Shown here piece after piece: positions 35,293 through 44,314 of a DNA stretch of 64,000 nucleotides. Under the pieces are notes generated by a model, which saw only the letters and a list, made by a program, of their open reading frames with translations, searched no databases and was not told the DNA's origin. Position 1 is the stretch's first letter. The number at the start of each line of letters is the position of its first letter. The stretch covers positions 3,348,001 to 3,412,000 of the forward strand of contig NZ_LR594662.1 in the NCBI RefSeq assembly GCF_901827175.1, read 5' to 3'. A program made the translations under genes and the position numbers. Source of the DNA: Variovorax sp. RA8. GTDB lineage: Bacteria > Pseudomonadota > Gammaproteobacteria > Burkholderiales > Burkholderiaceae_C.

Positions 35293-35337
35293 AACCCCCT
35301 TCCTCAACCAAACCCAAACCAAGACCAAGGACTTCTC

Positions 35338-36369
35338 ATGGAACATCGCTTGCTCGGCAGCTCCGGCTTCAAGGTGCCCGCCCTCGGCTTCGGCGCCGGC
35401 ACCTTCGGCGGCCAGGGGCCGCTCTTCAGCGCCTGGGGCAACACCGACGTGGACGGGGCGCGCCGCCTCATCGACATCTGCCTCGACGCCGGCGTCAATC
35501 TCTTCGACAGTGCCGACGTGTATTCGAACGGTGCCTCGGAATCCATCCTCGGCGCCGCCGTCAAGGGGCGGCGCGACAAGGTGATCCTCTCGACCAAGAT
35601 GGCCCTGCGTGCGGGCGACGGGCCGAACGATGTCGGCGCCTCGCGCCACCACCTGGTCGCGGCGACCGATGCCGCGCTCGCGCGCCTGGGCACCGACTAC
35701 ATCGACCTCCTGCAGCTGCATGCCTTCGATGCGATGACGCCCGTCGACCAGGTGCTGCGCACGCTCGACGACCTGGTGCGCGCGGGCAAGGTGCGCTACA
35801 TCGGCGTGTCGAACTTCTCGGGCTGGCAGCTGATGAAATCGCTGGCCGCTTCCGACCGGCTGGGCCTGTCGCGCTATGTCGCCAACCAGACCTACTACTC
35901 GCTGATCGGCCGCGATTACGAATGGGAGCTGATGCCGCTGGGCATCGACCAGGGCGTGGGCGCGATCGTCTGGAGCCCGCTGGGCTGGGGCCGCCTCACG
36001 GGCAGGATCCGGCGCGGCCAGCCGCTGCCGGCCGGCAGCCGGCTGCACGACACCGCGGGCTTCGCGCCGCCGGTCGAGGAGGAGCGGCTCTACCGTGTGA
36101 TCGATGCCATGGACCAGGTGGCCGAGGAGACCGGCAGGACCCTGCCGCAGATCGCGCTCAACTGGCTGCTGCAGCGCCCCACCGTGGCCAGCGTGCTGAT
36201 CGGCGCGCGCGACGAGGAACAGCTCAGGCAGAACCTCGGCGCGCTCGGCTGGCAGCTCACCCCGGAACAGGTCGCGCGCCTCGATGCGGCCAGCGCCGTG
36301 ACACCGCCCTACCCTTACTACCCGTACTGGAATGGGCAGTTCGCCGAGCGCAGCCCGGTCCCGGTCTGA
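35338..36369 (+). CDS. Aldo/keto reductase
   Basis: A 343-residue cytoplasmic NADPH-dependent reductase with the AKR barrel. Catalytic Asp and Tyr are in FDSADVYSNGASE near residue 55, the catalytic Lys in STKMALRAG near 83, and the His in LLQLHAFDAMTP near 125. The C-terminal cofactor loop has IGARDEEQLRQNLGA. It belongs to the larger AKR group often annotated as tas/YajO-like or general stress protein 69-like. It reduces aldehydes or ketones. Co-directional with the upstream MFS gene (45-base gap with AAGGA before ATG), so a reduce-and-export pairing is possible. Length is normal. Confidence 0.92.
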   Translation: MEHRLLGSSGFKVPALGFGAGTFGGQGPLFSAWGNTDVDGARRLIDICLDAGVNLFDSADVYSNGASESILGAAVKGRRDKVILSTKMALRAGDGPNDVGASRHHLVAATDAALARLGTDYIDLLQLHAFDAMTPVDQVLRTLDDLVRAGKVRYIGVSNFSGWQLMKSLAASDRLGLSRYVANQTYYSLIGRDYEWELMPLGIDQGVGAIVWSPLGWGRLTGRIRRGQPLPAGSRLHDTAGFAPPVEEERLYRVIDAMDQVAEETGRTLPQIALNWLLQRPTVASVLIGARDEEQLRQNLGALGWQLTPEQVARLDAASAVTPPYPYYPYWNGQFAERSPVPV

Positions 36370-36370
36370 G

Positions 36371-36398
36371 GGCTGGGCGGCTGCCCGTGCGCCCAGCC
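36371..36398 (+). terminator. Hairpin just after the aldo/keto reductase gene
   Basis: GGCTGGGCG at 36371-36379 pairs perfectly with CGCCCAGCC at 36390-36398 around a ten-base loop. It begins 2 bases after the stop codon. There is no T-run, so it may be a weak or Rho-assisted terminator or an mRNA end-stabilising hairpin. Confidence 0.4.
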
Positions 36399-36416
36399 GC
36401 GTGAACGCGTCAAGGC

Positions 36417-36434
36417 GTTAAGGATTCGATAAGG
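36417..36434 (+). promoter_or_regulatory. Direct repeat resembling an OmpR/PmrA-type response-regulator box
   Basis: GTTAAGG and GATAAGG are repeated with an 11-base period, about 135 bases before the response-regulator gene. PmrA/QseB-like regulators bind 11-base-spaced direct repeats of the TTAAG type, so this may be an autoregulatory site. The second copy is imperfect. Confidence 0.33.
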
Positions 36435-36568
36435 CGGGGCACGCATCATGGCGGCCGCCCCGCATGAACACGAACGCCGAATCTCGATCAGTCCTCCGCC
36501 ACCGAAGCCCGGCGCGAGCCAGGGGACAATGACTGAACGTCTCGCCCGGACCAAGACAATCCCGACCC

Positions 36569-37240
36569 ATGCGCATCCTTCTCGCGGAAGACGACGCCTT
36601 GCTCGGCGAAGGGCTTCGCGCCGGCCTCCAGCAGCTCGGCTTCCGGGTCGACTGGGTGCGCGACGGCCTGGCCGCAGAACACGCGCTGCGGGCCAATCCC
36701 TATGCAGCTTCCGTCCTCGACCTGAGCCTGCCCGCGAAGGACGGGCTGGCGGTGCTCGCCGCCGTCCGCAACGCCCAGGTCAAGCTGCCCGTGCTGGTGC
36801 TGACGGCCCGTGATGCGGTGCACGATCGCGTCCGCGGCCTGGATGCGGGCGCGGACGACTACGTGGTCAAGCCGGTGGACATGCTCGAGCTGGCGGCACG
36901 CCTGCGGGCGCTGGTGCGGCGCTCGCACGGCCAGCCGCAGGATTGCCTGGTTGCGCAGGATGTTCTGCTGGACCCCGCCGCACGCGCGGTCCGCAAGGCC
37001 GGCGAGCCGGTGGTGCTCTCCACGCGGGAGTTCGACCTGCTGCACACGCTGATGCTGCATGCCGGCCGCGTCCTGTCGCGCGAGCAACTGGAGCAGCACC
37101 TCTACAGCTGGGGCCAGGAAGTGGAGAGCAACGCCATCGAGGTCCATGTCCACCGGTTGCGGCGCAAGCTGGGCAATGCGCTGATCCAGACCGTGCGCGG
37201 CGTGGGCTACGTGCTGATGCGGGCCGCCGCCTCACCGTGA
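36569..37240 (+). CDS. OmpR-family response regulator (QseB/PmrA-like)
   Basis: A 223-residue regulator. The receiver domain covers residues 1-115, with the acidic pair D8-D9, phospho-acceptor D51 in SVLDLSLPAKDG, and the conserved Lys in DYVVKPVDMLELAARL near 102. The C-terminal winged helix (residues 125-220) has the usual YxWGQEVESNAIEVHVHRLRRKLG pattern, ending with VRGVGYVL. It is coupled to the sensor gene by a GTGA overlap. Closest in style to QseB and PmrA. The signal and targets cannot be named from sequence. A direct repeat at 36417-36434 could be its own site. Confidence 0.93.
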   Translation: MRILLAEDDALLGEGLRAGLQQLGFRVDWVRDGLAAEHALRANPYAASVLDLSLPAKDGLAVLAAVRNAQVKLPVLVLTARDAVHDRVRGLDAGADDYVVKPVDMLELAARLRALVRRSHGQPQDCLVAQDVLLDPAARAVRKAGEPVVLSTREFDLLHTLMLHAGRVLSREQLEQHLYSWGQEVESNAIEVHVHRLRRKLGNALIQTVRGVGYVLMRAAASP

Positions 37241-38589
37241 TCCGGGCCGCCTACTCGCTGCAGGGCCGACTGGCATGGCTGCTGCTGGGCCTGCTGGTCG
37301 CGGTCTGGGGTGGCATCGCCGCCATCACCTGGTTCGACGCACGCCACAAGGTCGAGGAAATCCTCGACAGCCACCTGGCCCAGGCCGCGGCCCTGGTCCT
37401 CGCCCATCAGCGCGGGGCCGCGCGCGGTCTCCCGGTCGACGCACCCGCGCTGCACCGCTACGCCTACAAGACCGCGATCCAGGTGTTCCACGACGAACGC
37501 CTGGTGCTGCGCTCCGCCAACGCGCCGCGCGCGCCGCTGGTGGAGGGCCGCATCAGCGGCACGCCAGGCTTCAGGACCGTCCGGCTCGAGGGCCGCGAGT
37601 GGCGCGTGTTCTCGGTCGATGACCCCAAGGCCGGGTTGCAGGTCCATGTGGGCGAAGAAGGGAAATCCCGCGACGCGATCCTGTGGGCGGTTCTGCGGAG
37701 CACCCTGTGGCCCTTGTTCGCTGCCCTGCCGGTGCTGGTGCTGGCCGTGTGGTGGGCGGTGCACCGGGGGCTGCGCCCGATGCGCCGGCTCGGCCGCGCG
37801 CTGCTCGAGCGCAGGCCGGACGTGCTCGACCGCGTGCAGCTCGACGATGCGCCTTTCGAGATGGTGCCCATGATCGATGCGCTCAACGCCATGTTCCACC
37901 GCATCGAGTTCCTGCTCGAATCCGAGCGGCGCTTCACCGCCGATGCGGCCCACGAGCTGCGCACGCCCATCGCGGCGATCCGCGCGCACGCACAGGTCGC
38001 GATGCACGAGGCCGACGGCGAGCGCCGCTCCCGTTCGCTGCAAGGCACCATCGACGGCTGCGACCGCGCCACCCGCCTCGTGGAGCAGTTGTTGACCCTG
38101 GCCCGCCTGGAAGCCGATGCCATGCCGGAAGAAAAGGACGTGGACCTCGGCGCCCTCGCCCGCGGCGTGCTGGCCGACATCGCGCCGCGGGCGATCGCCA
38201 AGCACCAGTCCCTGGAATTGAACAACGGCCCGGCCTGTATCGTCCGCGGCGACGAGACGCTGCTGACGGTGCTGATCCGCAACCTTGTCGACAATGCCGT
38301 GCGCTACAGTCCGCCCTCGGCCCGCATCGCGGTGCGCGTCGCATGCGGCGCGTCGGGCGTGCGGCTCAGCGTGGAAGATGGCGGCCCCGGCCTGGACGAC
38401 TCGGACATGTGGCGGCTGGGCGCGCGCTTCTTCAGGGCGCTCGGCAACTCCGAAAGCGGCAGTGGCCTGGGTCTGTCGATCGCGCGCCGCATCGCCGCAG
38501 TCCATCGCATGGCAATAGACATCGGCCGCTCCCCGCAGCTGGGGGGACTCGCGGTCCATGTCCGCTGCCTGCCTCCTTCACGCCCCTGA
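37237..38589 (+). CDS. Two-component sensor histidine kinase (QseC-like)
   Basis: A 450-residue inner-membrane kinase starting with GTG at 37237, overlapping the response-regulator stop. Two membrane helices at about residues 14-36 and 152-172 enclose a periplasmic sensor region of about 115 residues. The dimerisation helix has FTADAAHELRTPIAAIRAH, in which the His is phosphorylated. The ATP-binding domain has the N box (RNLVDNAVRYSPPS), and GSGLGLSIARRIAA as the G2 box. Its length fits the QseC/PmrB group. The periplasmic region has no recognised ligand-binding motif. A glycosyltransferase-like gene follows after 3 bases and may be in the same transcript. Confidence 0.93.
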   Translation: MIRAAYSLQGRLAWLLLGLLVAVWGGIAAITWFDARHKVEEILDSHLAQAAALVLAHQRGAARGLPVDAPALHRYAYKTAIQVFHDERLVLRSANAPRAPLVEGRISGTPGFRTVRLEGREWRVFSVDDPKAGLQVHVGEEGKSRDAILWAVLRSTLWPLFAALPVLVLAVWWAVHRGLRPMRRLGRALLERRPDVLDRVQLDDAPFEMVPMIDALNAMFHRIEFLLESERRFTADAAHELRTPIAAIRAHAQVAMHEADGERRSRSLQGTIDGCDRATRLVEQLLTLARLEADAMPEEKDVDLGALARGVLADIAPRAIAKHQSLELNNGPACIVRGDETLLTVLIRNLVDNAVRYSPPSARIAVRVACGASGVRLSVEDGGPGLDDSDMWRLGARFFRALGNSESGSGLGLSIARRIAAVHRMAIDIGRSPQLGGLAVHVRCLPPSRP

Positions 38590-38592
38590 ACC

Positions 38593-39393
38593 ATGACCGA
38601 CGCAACCGACACGACCGACGCGACCGCCGCCCCCCGGATCCCCTTCAAGCTGACTCTGCTCAACGCGCAGCGCCGCCACATCCTTTGCATGAAGTGGGGC
38701 ACCAAGTACGGCCCCGAGTACGTCAACCGCCTGTATGCCATGGTGCGCCGCCATCTGCTCAGCGGCTTCCGCTTCACCTGCCTGACGGACGACCCGCGTG
38801 GCATCCGGTCCGAGGTGGAGTGCCAGCCCATCCCCGCGCTCGACCTGCCCGAGGGCATTCCCGAGCGCGGCTGGAACAAGCTGGCCGCCTTCTCCGCGGA
38901 TCTGTACGGCCTGCGCGGCACGGCGCTCTTTCTCGACCTGGACGTGGTGATCGTCGGCGGACTCGATCCATTCTTCGACCATCCGGGCAAGTTCCTCATC
39001 ATCCGCGACTACAAGCGCAAGCACCGCCTGACGGGCAATTCCTCGGTCTACCGCTTCGAGATCGGCGCGCATGCGGATGTGCTCGAGTATTTCCGCAACA
39101 ACTTCGCCGAGGTGCGCGCGGCGTTCCGCAACGAGCAGGCCTACCTCTCCGACTTTCTGCACCGCCAGGGCAAGCTCGAATACTGGCCGGCGCCCTGGTG
39201 CCCGAGCTTCAAGTACCGCAGCATCCCGGCATGGCCGACCAACTACTGGCGCGCGCCCTTCGTCCCGCCCGAGGCACGCATCGTGATCTTCCATGGCGAG
39301 TGCAACCCGCCGGACGCGCTCGCGGGCCAGCGCAACCGGGCCTTGCGCTTCATCCGTTCAGCAGGTTGGGTGGCGGAGCACTGGCGGGAGTGA
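38593..39393 (+). CDS. Glycosyltransferase-like protein
   Basis: A 266-residue protein without a signal peptide. FTCLTDDPRGI near residue 60 and ALFLDLDVVIVGGLDPFFD near 115 resemble the nucleotide-sugar site and the D-x-D metal motif of GT-A type glycosyltransferases such as family 8. Later YRFEIGAH and RNEQAYLSDFL are typical of small bacterial members. The likely job is adding a sugar to a cell-surface molecule. It begins 3 bases after the sensor kinase gene, suggesting that the two-component system may control it. Its 3' end overlaps the convergent azoreductase gene by 44 bases. Confidence 0.7.
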   Translation: MTDATDTTDATAAPRIPFKLTLLNAQRRHILCMKWGTKYGPEYVNRLYAMVRRHLLSGFRFTCLTDDPRGIRSEVECQPIPALDLPEGIPERGWNKLAAFSADLYGLRGTALFLDLDVVIVGGLDPFFDHPGKFLIIRDYKRKHRLTGNSSVYRFEIGAHADVLEYFRNNFAEVRAAFRNEQAYLSDFLHRQGKLEYWPAPWCPSFKYRSIPAWPTNYWRAPFVPPEARIVIFHGECNPPDALAGQRNRALRFIRSAGWVAEHWRE

Positions 39394-40078
39394 GCCGCGC
39401 TTTTGTGCCGTCTCCGGCCGAGAGCTGGTCGACCAGGCGATCGACGGCACGCTCGGCCTGCGCCAGCGACTGCGCCAGCCGCTCCCCGCCGAACTCGTCG
39501 TACTCGACCGCGATCTCGTGCACGTCGTCGATGCCGATGTAGCCGAACACTGAGCGCACGCTGGCTTCCGTGTGGTTGAGATGCGCGATGCGCTGGCCCT
39601 TGCCGTAGCCGAAGTCGCCGCGCGAGCTCAGCAGCACCAGGCGCTTGCCCGTGTCCAGCATCGGCCAGTACGGCACCTCGCCGCGCGCGCGGTCGAAGCC
39701 GAAGCTGCGGCCCACGCGCACGATGTTGTCGATGTAGGCCTTGAACTGCGCCGGGACGCCGAAGTTGTACATGGGCAGGCCCACCACGATCAGGTCCGCG
39801 GCGATGAGCCGGTCCAGCAGGCCATCGCTCTCGGCCAGCGCCTCCTGCATCCACGACTCGCGCGCGGCCGGCGGCGTAAAGGCGGCGTGGACCCATGCGC
39901 CGGACACCGGCGAGGGCGGATGGCTGCCCACGTCGAGATAGTCGACGCGATCCTCGGCACGTGCGGCACGCCAGCGCTCGACGAAGCGCGCGGACAGGCG
40001 GCGTGTATGGGAACCATGGGCATCGACGTCCGAGCGGCCCGGCCGGGCGCTGGCGTCGATGTGCAGAAGCGTGTTCAT
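39350..40078 (-). CDS. azoR: FMN-dependent NADH-azoreductase (AzoR family)
   Basis: A 242-residue flavodoxin-like enzyme. The FMN-binding loop is at the N-terminus (LHIDASARPGRSD). PMYNFGVPAQFKAYIDNIVR near residue 100 is the family signature. It reduces azo bonds and quinones with NADH, protecting against electrophiles. ATG 40078 is chosen because AAGGAAGG precedes it; an upstream ATG would add eight residues. It is about 40 residues longer than the E. coli enzyme, mostly in the C-terminus (Pro/Ala-rich tail). A divergent LysR gene starts 124 bases away and is the probable regulator. It overlaps the convergent glycosyltransferase-like gene by 44 bases. Confidence 0.9.
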   Translation of the reverse strand: MNTLLHIDASARPGRSDVDAHGSHTRRLSARFVERWRAARAEDRVDYLDVGSHPPSPVSGAWVHAAFTPPAARESWMQEALAESDGLLDRLIAADLIVVGLPMYNFGVPAQFKAYIDNIVRVGRSFGFDRARGEVPYWPMLDTGKRLVLLSSRGDFGYGKGQRIAHLNHTEASVRSVFGYIGIDDVHEIAVEYDEFGGERLAQSLAQAERAVDRLVDQLSAGDGTKARLTPASAPPPNLLNG

Positions 40079-40202
40079 GAAGATGGCCTTCCTTGGAATC
40101 AATGGATGAGAATGGCTCGTGTGTCGTACCTTTGCGGGACACCCAGGCCTGGCCCGAATCTAGGCTCACGCCGGGCTCATCACAAACGACGATTTCTTCC
40201 TC

Positions 40203-41132
40203 ATGAGTGAGACCATTTCATCCATCAGGCCGGCCCGCCGCCTGCCGCCGCTGTCCTCGTTGCGGGCCTTCGAAGCCGCTGCCGCACATGCCAGCTTCCA
40301 GCGCGCTGCGGCCGAGCTCTCGGTCACACCCACCGCCATCAGCCACCAGGTGCGCGGCCTCGAGAGCACGCTGGGCCAGCCGCTGTTCCGGCGCATGACG
40401 CGTCAGCTGGTGCTGACGCCCGCGGGCCTGCGCCTGTTCCACGCGTTGCGCGAAGGTTTCGACACGCTGGAGGCCGGCGTGCAGGCCTTGCGCATGCGCA
40501 TCGAAGGCGAGACGGTCACGCTCACGGCCAACACAGCCTTCGTCGCGAAATGGGTGCTGCCGCGGATCGCGGCTTTTCGCCTGGCCTGCCCCGGCATCGA
40601 GCTGCGGCTGCATGCAAGCGACACGCTCGTCGATCTTGCGCGCGGCGATGCGGATCTCGCGATCCGCTCCGGCCAGGGCGACTGGCCCGGCCTCGCGACG
40701 GCCGAGCTGATGCCCGAGCGCTATGCGCCGCTGTGCAGCCCGCGACTGGGGCTGAAGCGCGCCCGGGATCTGGCGCAGCACCGCCTGATCCACAGCGATT
40801 GGCAGCCCCACGCGAGCGCGCCCGCGCAATGGCCGCGCTGGTTCGCGGAAGCAGGCCTCGCGATGCCGGCGAGGCCTCGTTCGAAGGCGTCCGCCGGCCT
40901 CTCGTTCTCGGACGAGACCCACGCGATGCTCGCCGCACTGGCAGGCCACGGCGTGGCGCTCTTGAGCCTCACGCTCGCGGCCGAGGAACTGCGCAGCGGT
41001 GCGCTGGTGCAACCCTTCGGTCCCGCGCTCGACACCGGCCGCTATTTCCTGGCCACCGCCAAGGGCCGGGAACGCGAGCCCGCGATCCGCGCCGTGTGGG
41101 CGTGGATCGCGGCGCAGGCCGGCAAGGACTGA
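40203..41132 (+). CDS. LysR-family regulator (GcvA-like), divergent from azoR
   Basis: A 309-residue LysR protein of the GcvA subgroup. The start MSETISSIRPARRLPPLSSL leads to the helix-turn-helix (FQRAAAELSVTPTAISHQV, then PLFRRMTRQLVLT) at residues 18-78. The effector domain has VTLTANTAFVAKWVLPRI near residue 100 and DLAIRSGQGDWPG near 155. GcvA-like members often control the gene lying divergent from them, here azoR. The 124-base gap contains no clear operator that I could name. The DUF1428 gene converges on it, 13 bases from this stop. Confidence 0.93.
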   Translation: MSETISSIRPARRLPPLSSLRAFEAAAAHASFQRAAAELSVTPTAISHQVRGLESTLGQPLFRRMTRQLVLTPAGLRLFHALREGFDTLEAGVQALRMRIEGETVTLTANTAFVAKWVLPRIAAFRLACPGIELRLHASDTLVDLARGDADLAIRSGQGDWPGLATAELMPERYAPLCSPRLGLKRARDLAQHRLIHSDWQPHASAPAQWPRWFAEAGLAMPARPRSKASAGLSFSDETHAMLAALAGHGVALLSLTLAAEELRSGALVQPFGPALDTGRYFLATAKGREREPAIRAVWAWIAAQAGKD

Positions 41133-41145
41133 GGCGGCCCAGGGC

Positions 41146-41505
41146 TCAGACCGAGACCAGCGTCTCGAACCCGCCCCAGAACATGCGCTTGCCGTCGAAG
41201 GGCAAGGTCTTCGGGTCCATCATGTCGGCCAGGCGCGGATCGCTCATCACCTTGGCGTTGACCTCGTCGCGGTGCGCGCGCGACTCGAACACGATGTACG
41301 AGAAGACCACCAGTTCGTCGTCCTTCAGGTTCACGCTCTGAGGGAAGGACGTGAGCTCGCCGGGTTTCACGTCGTCGGCCACGCACTCGCGGTACTCGAC
41401 GGCGCCGTGCTCGCGCCAGATCTTGCCGGCCTTCGTGGCCATCTCGCGGTACTGCTCGATATTGCGCTTGGGGACCGGAAGAACATATCCATCGACGTAA
41501 GCCAT
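41146..41505 (-). CDS. DUF1428 family protein
   Basis: A 119-residue protein of a conserved family of unknown function (DUF1428). YVDGYVLPVPKRNIEQYREMA at the start and VVFSYIVFESRAHRDEVNAKV near residue 70 are diagnostic. It has the dimeric ferredoxin-like alpha/beta fold (inference). The protein is compact with no signal peptide. It is a single-gene unit with no obvious functional neighbours. Confidence 0.9.
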   Translation of the reverse strand: MAYVDGYVLPVPKRNIEQYREMATKAGKIWREHGAVEYRECVADDVKPGELTSFPQSVNLKDDELVVFSYIVFESRAHRDEVNAKVMSDPRLADMMDPKTLPFDGKRMFWGGFETLVSV

Positions 41506-41745
41506 GCGGATCTCCTAGGATTGTGGGGTGCCTTCAAGCGTAGTGCGCCTCGGCGCGATCGCAAGTGCCGGCACGATGTCGAAGGATGCCCGGCGCGCCC
41601 TGGACATGTCCCCCCCGGAGGTGGACAAGCTTGTGGAAAAGTACCGGAGCAACTTCGCGAAGCCTTGTCCCACGGGGCCTCCCGCCAGATTGCCTGCTGA
41701 AGAAGCAGTGGGTTACAACTAAATGCAACAGATACAACGAAGGGC

Positions 41746-42216
41746 CTATTTTTCGCGGAGCCAGGACTCGGCGCAGGCTTCGAACAGCGGGATGTTCTGG
41801 TTGATCTCGTCGTGCAGGAACCGGCGCGCGCCTTCGCGCACATGACCGTCGAGGGCGATCCAGGCCTCCCACAGGCGGCTGTCCGGCGGCGGCGGCGTCG
41901 CCTCCCACACGAGCGCGACGATGGGCAAGGTTTCCGCCGGCGGCAGGTCCGACCAGATGATCCCGAGCTTCGACAGCACGCCGGGATGCTCGCCGAGCTC
42001 GATGCCGGTACGGACCTGGCCGTCCTCTTCCACGATGACGGGGCTGAGGCCGCCTGAGAGCAAGACGCTCAAGAGCTCGGCGGGCGTGGCCTGCCGGACC
42101 CATTCGTCGGCACGCCGCGCCAGTTGGGCGCCGAGATCGGCCTTGGTGAGGTGCTGATGCACCGGTCCGTAGTTGCGCCGCGGGGCGTCGGGCATGGCAT
42201 AGGCATGGTTCAACAT
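41746..42216 (-). CDS. Conserved-looking protein of unknown function
   Basis: A 156-residue soluble protein that I do not recognise. Features seen: a Pro/Asn N-terminal segment, a helix with LTKADLGAQLARRADEW near residue 24, an alternating strand region (ELLSVLLSGGLSPVIVEEDGQVRTG), and a charged C-terminal helix with FLHDEINQNIPLF. The codon pattern fits the neighbouring genes, and no competing frame gives a better protein. A start at residue 8 (MPDAPRR) is possible. No neighbour gives a clue. Confidence 0.55.
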   Translation of the reverse strand: MLNHAYAMPDAPRRNYGPVHQHLTKADLGAQLARRADEWVRQATPAELLSVLLSGGLSPVIVEEDGQVRTGIELGEHPGVLSKLGIIWSDLPPAETLPIVALVWEATPPPPDSRLWEAWIALDGHVREGARRFLHDEINQNIPLFEACAESWLREK

Positions 42217-42338
42217 CCGGCCAGTTTCACCAAAGCAGGTGAACTGTCTGCCAGCGGCGGCCTACGCGCCTGCCCTCCAATGTCCGACTCCGATTCCGAC
42301 TCCGGGCGCCCAACGCGCCGCGCGCGACGGACGAGCGC

Positions 42339-43244
42339 TCAGCCGCCTCGCAGCTGGGCGCGCAACTGCGCGCCGATCTCGGGCCGCTCGAGGAAGGGAT
42401 CGGCCGGGTTGGCGACGGAGACGATGTTCTCCATGCGGCTCCTGACGTTGCCCAGTGCCTTGGGGTGGCTGAAGACGTAGAACTGGTTGGCGCTGATCGC
42501 CTCGAAGACCTTGTGTGCCACCTCCGCGGCGGTGATCTTGCCGCTGCTCACCGCCTTGTTGCTCATGGCCTGGCCGATCAGCTGGCTGCGGGTGGGCTTG
42601 TCGGCGGGCAGCCCGCCCGGCCGGTTGCGCTCGCTGCTGGTGATGCCGGTGGGCACGAAGTACGGGCACAGCAGGCTCGCGCCCACCTGGTCGGTGATGA
42701 GCTTCAGGTCCTGGTAGAGGGTTTCGGTGAGGCTCACCACCGCGGCCTTGGCGGTGTTGTAGATGCCCATGTTGGGCGGCGTCAGCAGGCCCGCCATGCT
42801 GGCGGTGTTGACGATGTGGCCGCGCCAGGACGGGTCGGCAGCAGCCGCCTCGAGCATCATCGGCGTGAACAGGCGCACGCCGTGGATCACGCCCCAGAGG
42901 TCGACGCCGAGCACCCATTCCCAGTCGGCGACAGTGTTCTCCCACACCAGCCCGCCGGCACCCACGCCGGCGTTGTTGAAGACGAAATGCGGCGCGCCGA
43001 AGCGCTCCTTCACGTCTCTTGCAAGCTGTTCCATCTGCGCGGCGTTGGCCACGTCGACCTTGCGCGCCATGACCTGGGCGCCGGCCGCCTCCATCTCGGC
43101 GCGGGCCTTGTCCAGCGCGTCCTGCTGCACGTCGACCAGCACGAGGTTCATGCCGCGCGCCGCGCCGATGCGCGCGCATTCGAGGCCGAAGCCGGAGCCG
43201 GCGCCGGTGAGGACGGCGGTGGTGCCTTGGAAGTCTTGAATCAT
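42339..43244 (-). CDS. SDR-family oxidoreductase
   Basis: A 301-residue classical short-chain dehydrogenase. TGAGSGFGLE near residue 13 is the NAD(P)-binding glycine motif, FNNAGVG near 89 stabilises the fold, and YNTAKAAV near 165 carries the catalytic Tyr and Lys, with the Ser in NTASMAG. It is about 45 residues longer than simple SDRs at the C-terminus. It likely reduces or oxidises a hydroxyacyl or ketone substrate. It ends the long minus-strand acyl-CoA gene run, after a 109-base gap that contains a hairpin. Confidence 0.88.
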   Translation of the reverse strand: MIQDFQGTTAVLTGAGSGFGLECARIGAARGMNLVLVDVQQDALDKARAEMEAAGAQVMARKVDVANAAQMEQLARDVKERFGAPHFVFNNAGVGAGGLVWENTVADWEWVLGVDLWGVIHGVRLFTPMMLEAAAADPSWRGHIVNTASMAGLLTPPNMGIYNTAKAAVVSLTETLYQDLKLITDQVGASLLCPYFVPTGITSSERNRPGGLPADKPTRSQLIGQAMSNKAVSSGKITAAEVAHKVFEAISANQFYVFSHPKALGNVRSRMENIVSVANPADPFLERPEIGAQLRAQLRGG

Positions 43245-43259
43245 TGGGGGTCCTGGTTT

Positions 43260-43310
43260 GAAGTCGCAGAAGAAGACATTTCAAAATTCTGGCTGTCCTC
43301 CCGCGACTTC
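43260..43310. repeat. Degenerate CGCAGA repeat with an inverted pair
   Basis: GAAGTCGC at 43260-43267 pairs with GCGACTTC at 43303-43310. Several overlapping CGCAGA/TCTGCG words continue to 43345. Such words recur in intergenic DNA of Comamonadaceae genomes as a small family (recalled, not checked). It could end or weaken transcription between the GST and SDR genes. Confidence 0.35.
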
Positions 43311-43353
43311 TGCGTAACCTCTGCGACTGCTGCGTTCGGCTCCCGTGTTCGAT

Positions 43354-44292
43354 TCAGCCTTCGACCTTGCGTAGCGTGTACCCGATGCGCGGAAAGTGCA
43401 CATGCACCGTGCCCGCCCGCGGGTCGGTGCGGCGCAGCGTGTAGTGCGTGCGGGTAGCGGCCAACAGCTCGCCCTCGGTGGGCTCGGTGCCGAAGCTCTC
43501 CGCAGCGACCGTGACGCGCGTGCCCAGCGGGATGCCGTGCTCGTCCTGGAAGGTGCTGTCGGACAGCAGCGTGTGCGGCGTGTTGGCGGCCGCCACCGCA
43601 ATGGCCTGGGCGGCGTCGAAGGTCTCCATCGTGCCGTGGCCGATGGCGGCCATGCGGTCCATCCAGTCCGTCACCGCGGGCGTGATCTGCAGGATGCCGG
43701 CCATGGAAGGCGTGCGCTTGCGGGTGAACCACAGCGCGTGGTAGCAGGCGAAGTCGGCCACGGTGGGATAGGCCCCGACCAGGTAATCGGTGTCGTCGAG
43801 CATGTCGGACATGCGCCGCAGGTAGGACTTGTACGCCGCCGCCGCATCGCCCGGGCGGTGCCGCACCATGTTGACGCTCATGGCCTTGCGGTCCTCGCCG
43901 AAGACCTTCGCCGCCTCGGGCGGTGCCTTGGCGAACAGGTCTGCCGCGCCCTTGCCGCTGAAGCTGTAAGCCATCGCGGCCCAGAAGAGGATGGTGTCGC
44001 CCCACTGGGCGACCACGCGCTCCAGGCCCTTGCCCGGCTCGGGATAGAGCGAGGGCAGCGGCGCGACATGCTCCAGCACGTCGCAAATGAGCGCGGTGTC
44101 GCAGTAGATGTCGGCGCCGATCTGCAGCACGGGCGCACGGCGGTAGCCGCCGGTGAGCGCGACCAGGTCGGGCTTGGGCGCGATCTGCGGAATGATCACG
44201 GACTTCCAGACCAGCTTCTTGTAGCCGAGGACGAGGCGCAGCTTCTCGGAGAAGGGCGACGTGGCGTAGTGGTGGAGGATCAGGTCTGGCAT
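43354..44292 (-). CDS. Glutathione S-transferase family protein
   Basis: A 312-residue protein. Residues 1-80 form a thioredoxin-like GST domain (MPDLILHHYATSPFSEKLRL), with a catalytic Ser/Tyr region at YATSPFSEK. An all-helical C-terminal domain follows. It is larger than a standard 200-residue GST because of about 90 C-terminal residues of unknown function (YTLRRTDPRAGTVHVHFPRIG), which look like a small added beta domain. It begins 22 bases after an acyl-CoA dehydrogenase and probably detoxifies an electrophilic intermediate. Confidence 0.82.
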   Translation of the reverse strand: MPDLILHHYATSPFSEKLRLVLGYKKLVWKSVIIPQIAPKPDLVALTGGYRRAPVLQIGADIYCDTALICDVLEHVAPLPSLYPEPGKGLERVVAQWGDTILFWAAMAYSFSGKGAADLFAKAPPEAAKVFGEDRKAMSVNMVRHRPGDAAAAYKSYLRRMSDMLDDTDYLVGAYPTVADFACYHALWFTRKRTPSMAGILQITPAVTDWMDRMAAIGHGTMETFDAAQAIAVAAANTPHTLLSDSTFQDEHGIPLGTRVTVAAESFGTEPTEGELLAATRTHYTLRRTDPRAGTVHVHFPRIGYTLRKVEG

Positions 44293-44314
44293 GAGGTCCT
44301 AGCTTCCTTGCCGC

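Noticed and set aside
41528..41722. 64-residue plus-strand frame between DUF1428 and the unknown gene
   Set aside because: No ribosome site, mixed composition and no neighbour support. It could be a remnant, but not enough to list.
43354..44292. Fusion of the GST gene with a second enzyme
   Set aside because: The extra C-terminal residues are too few (about 90) and lack any catalytic motif, so only an extension is claimed.
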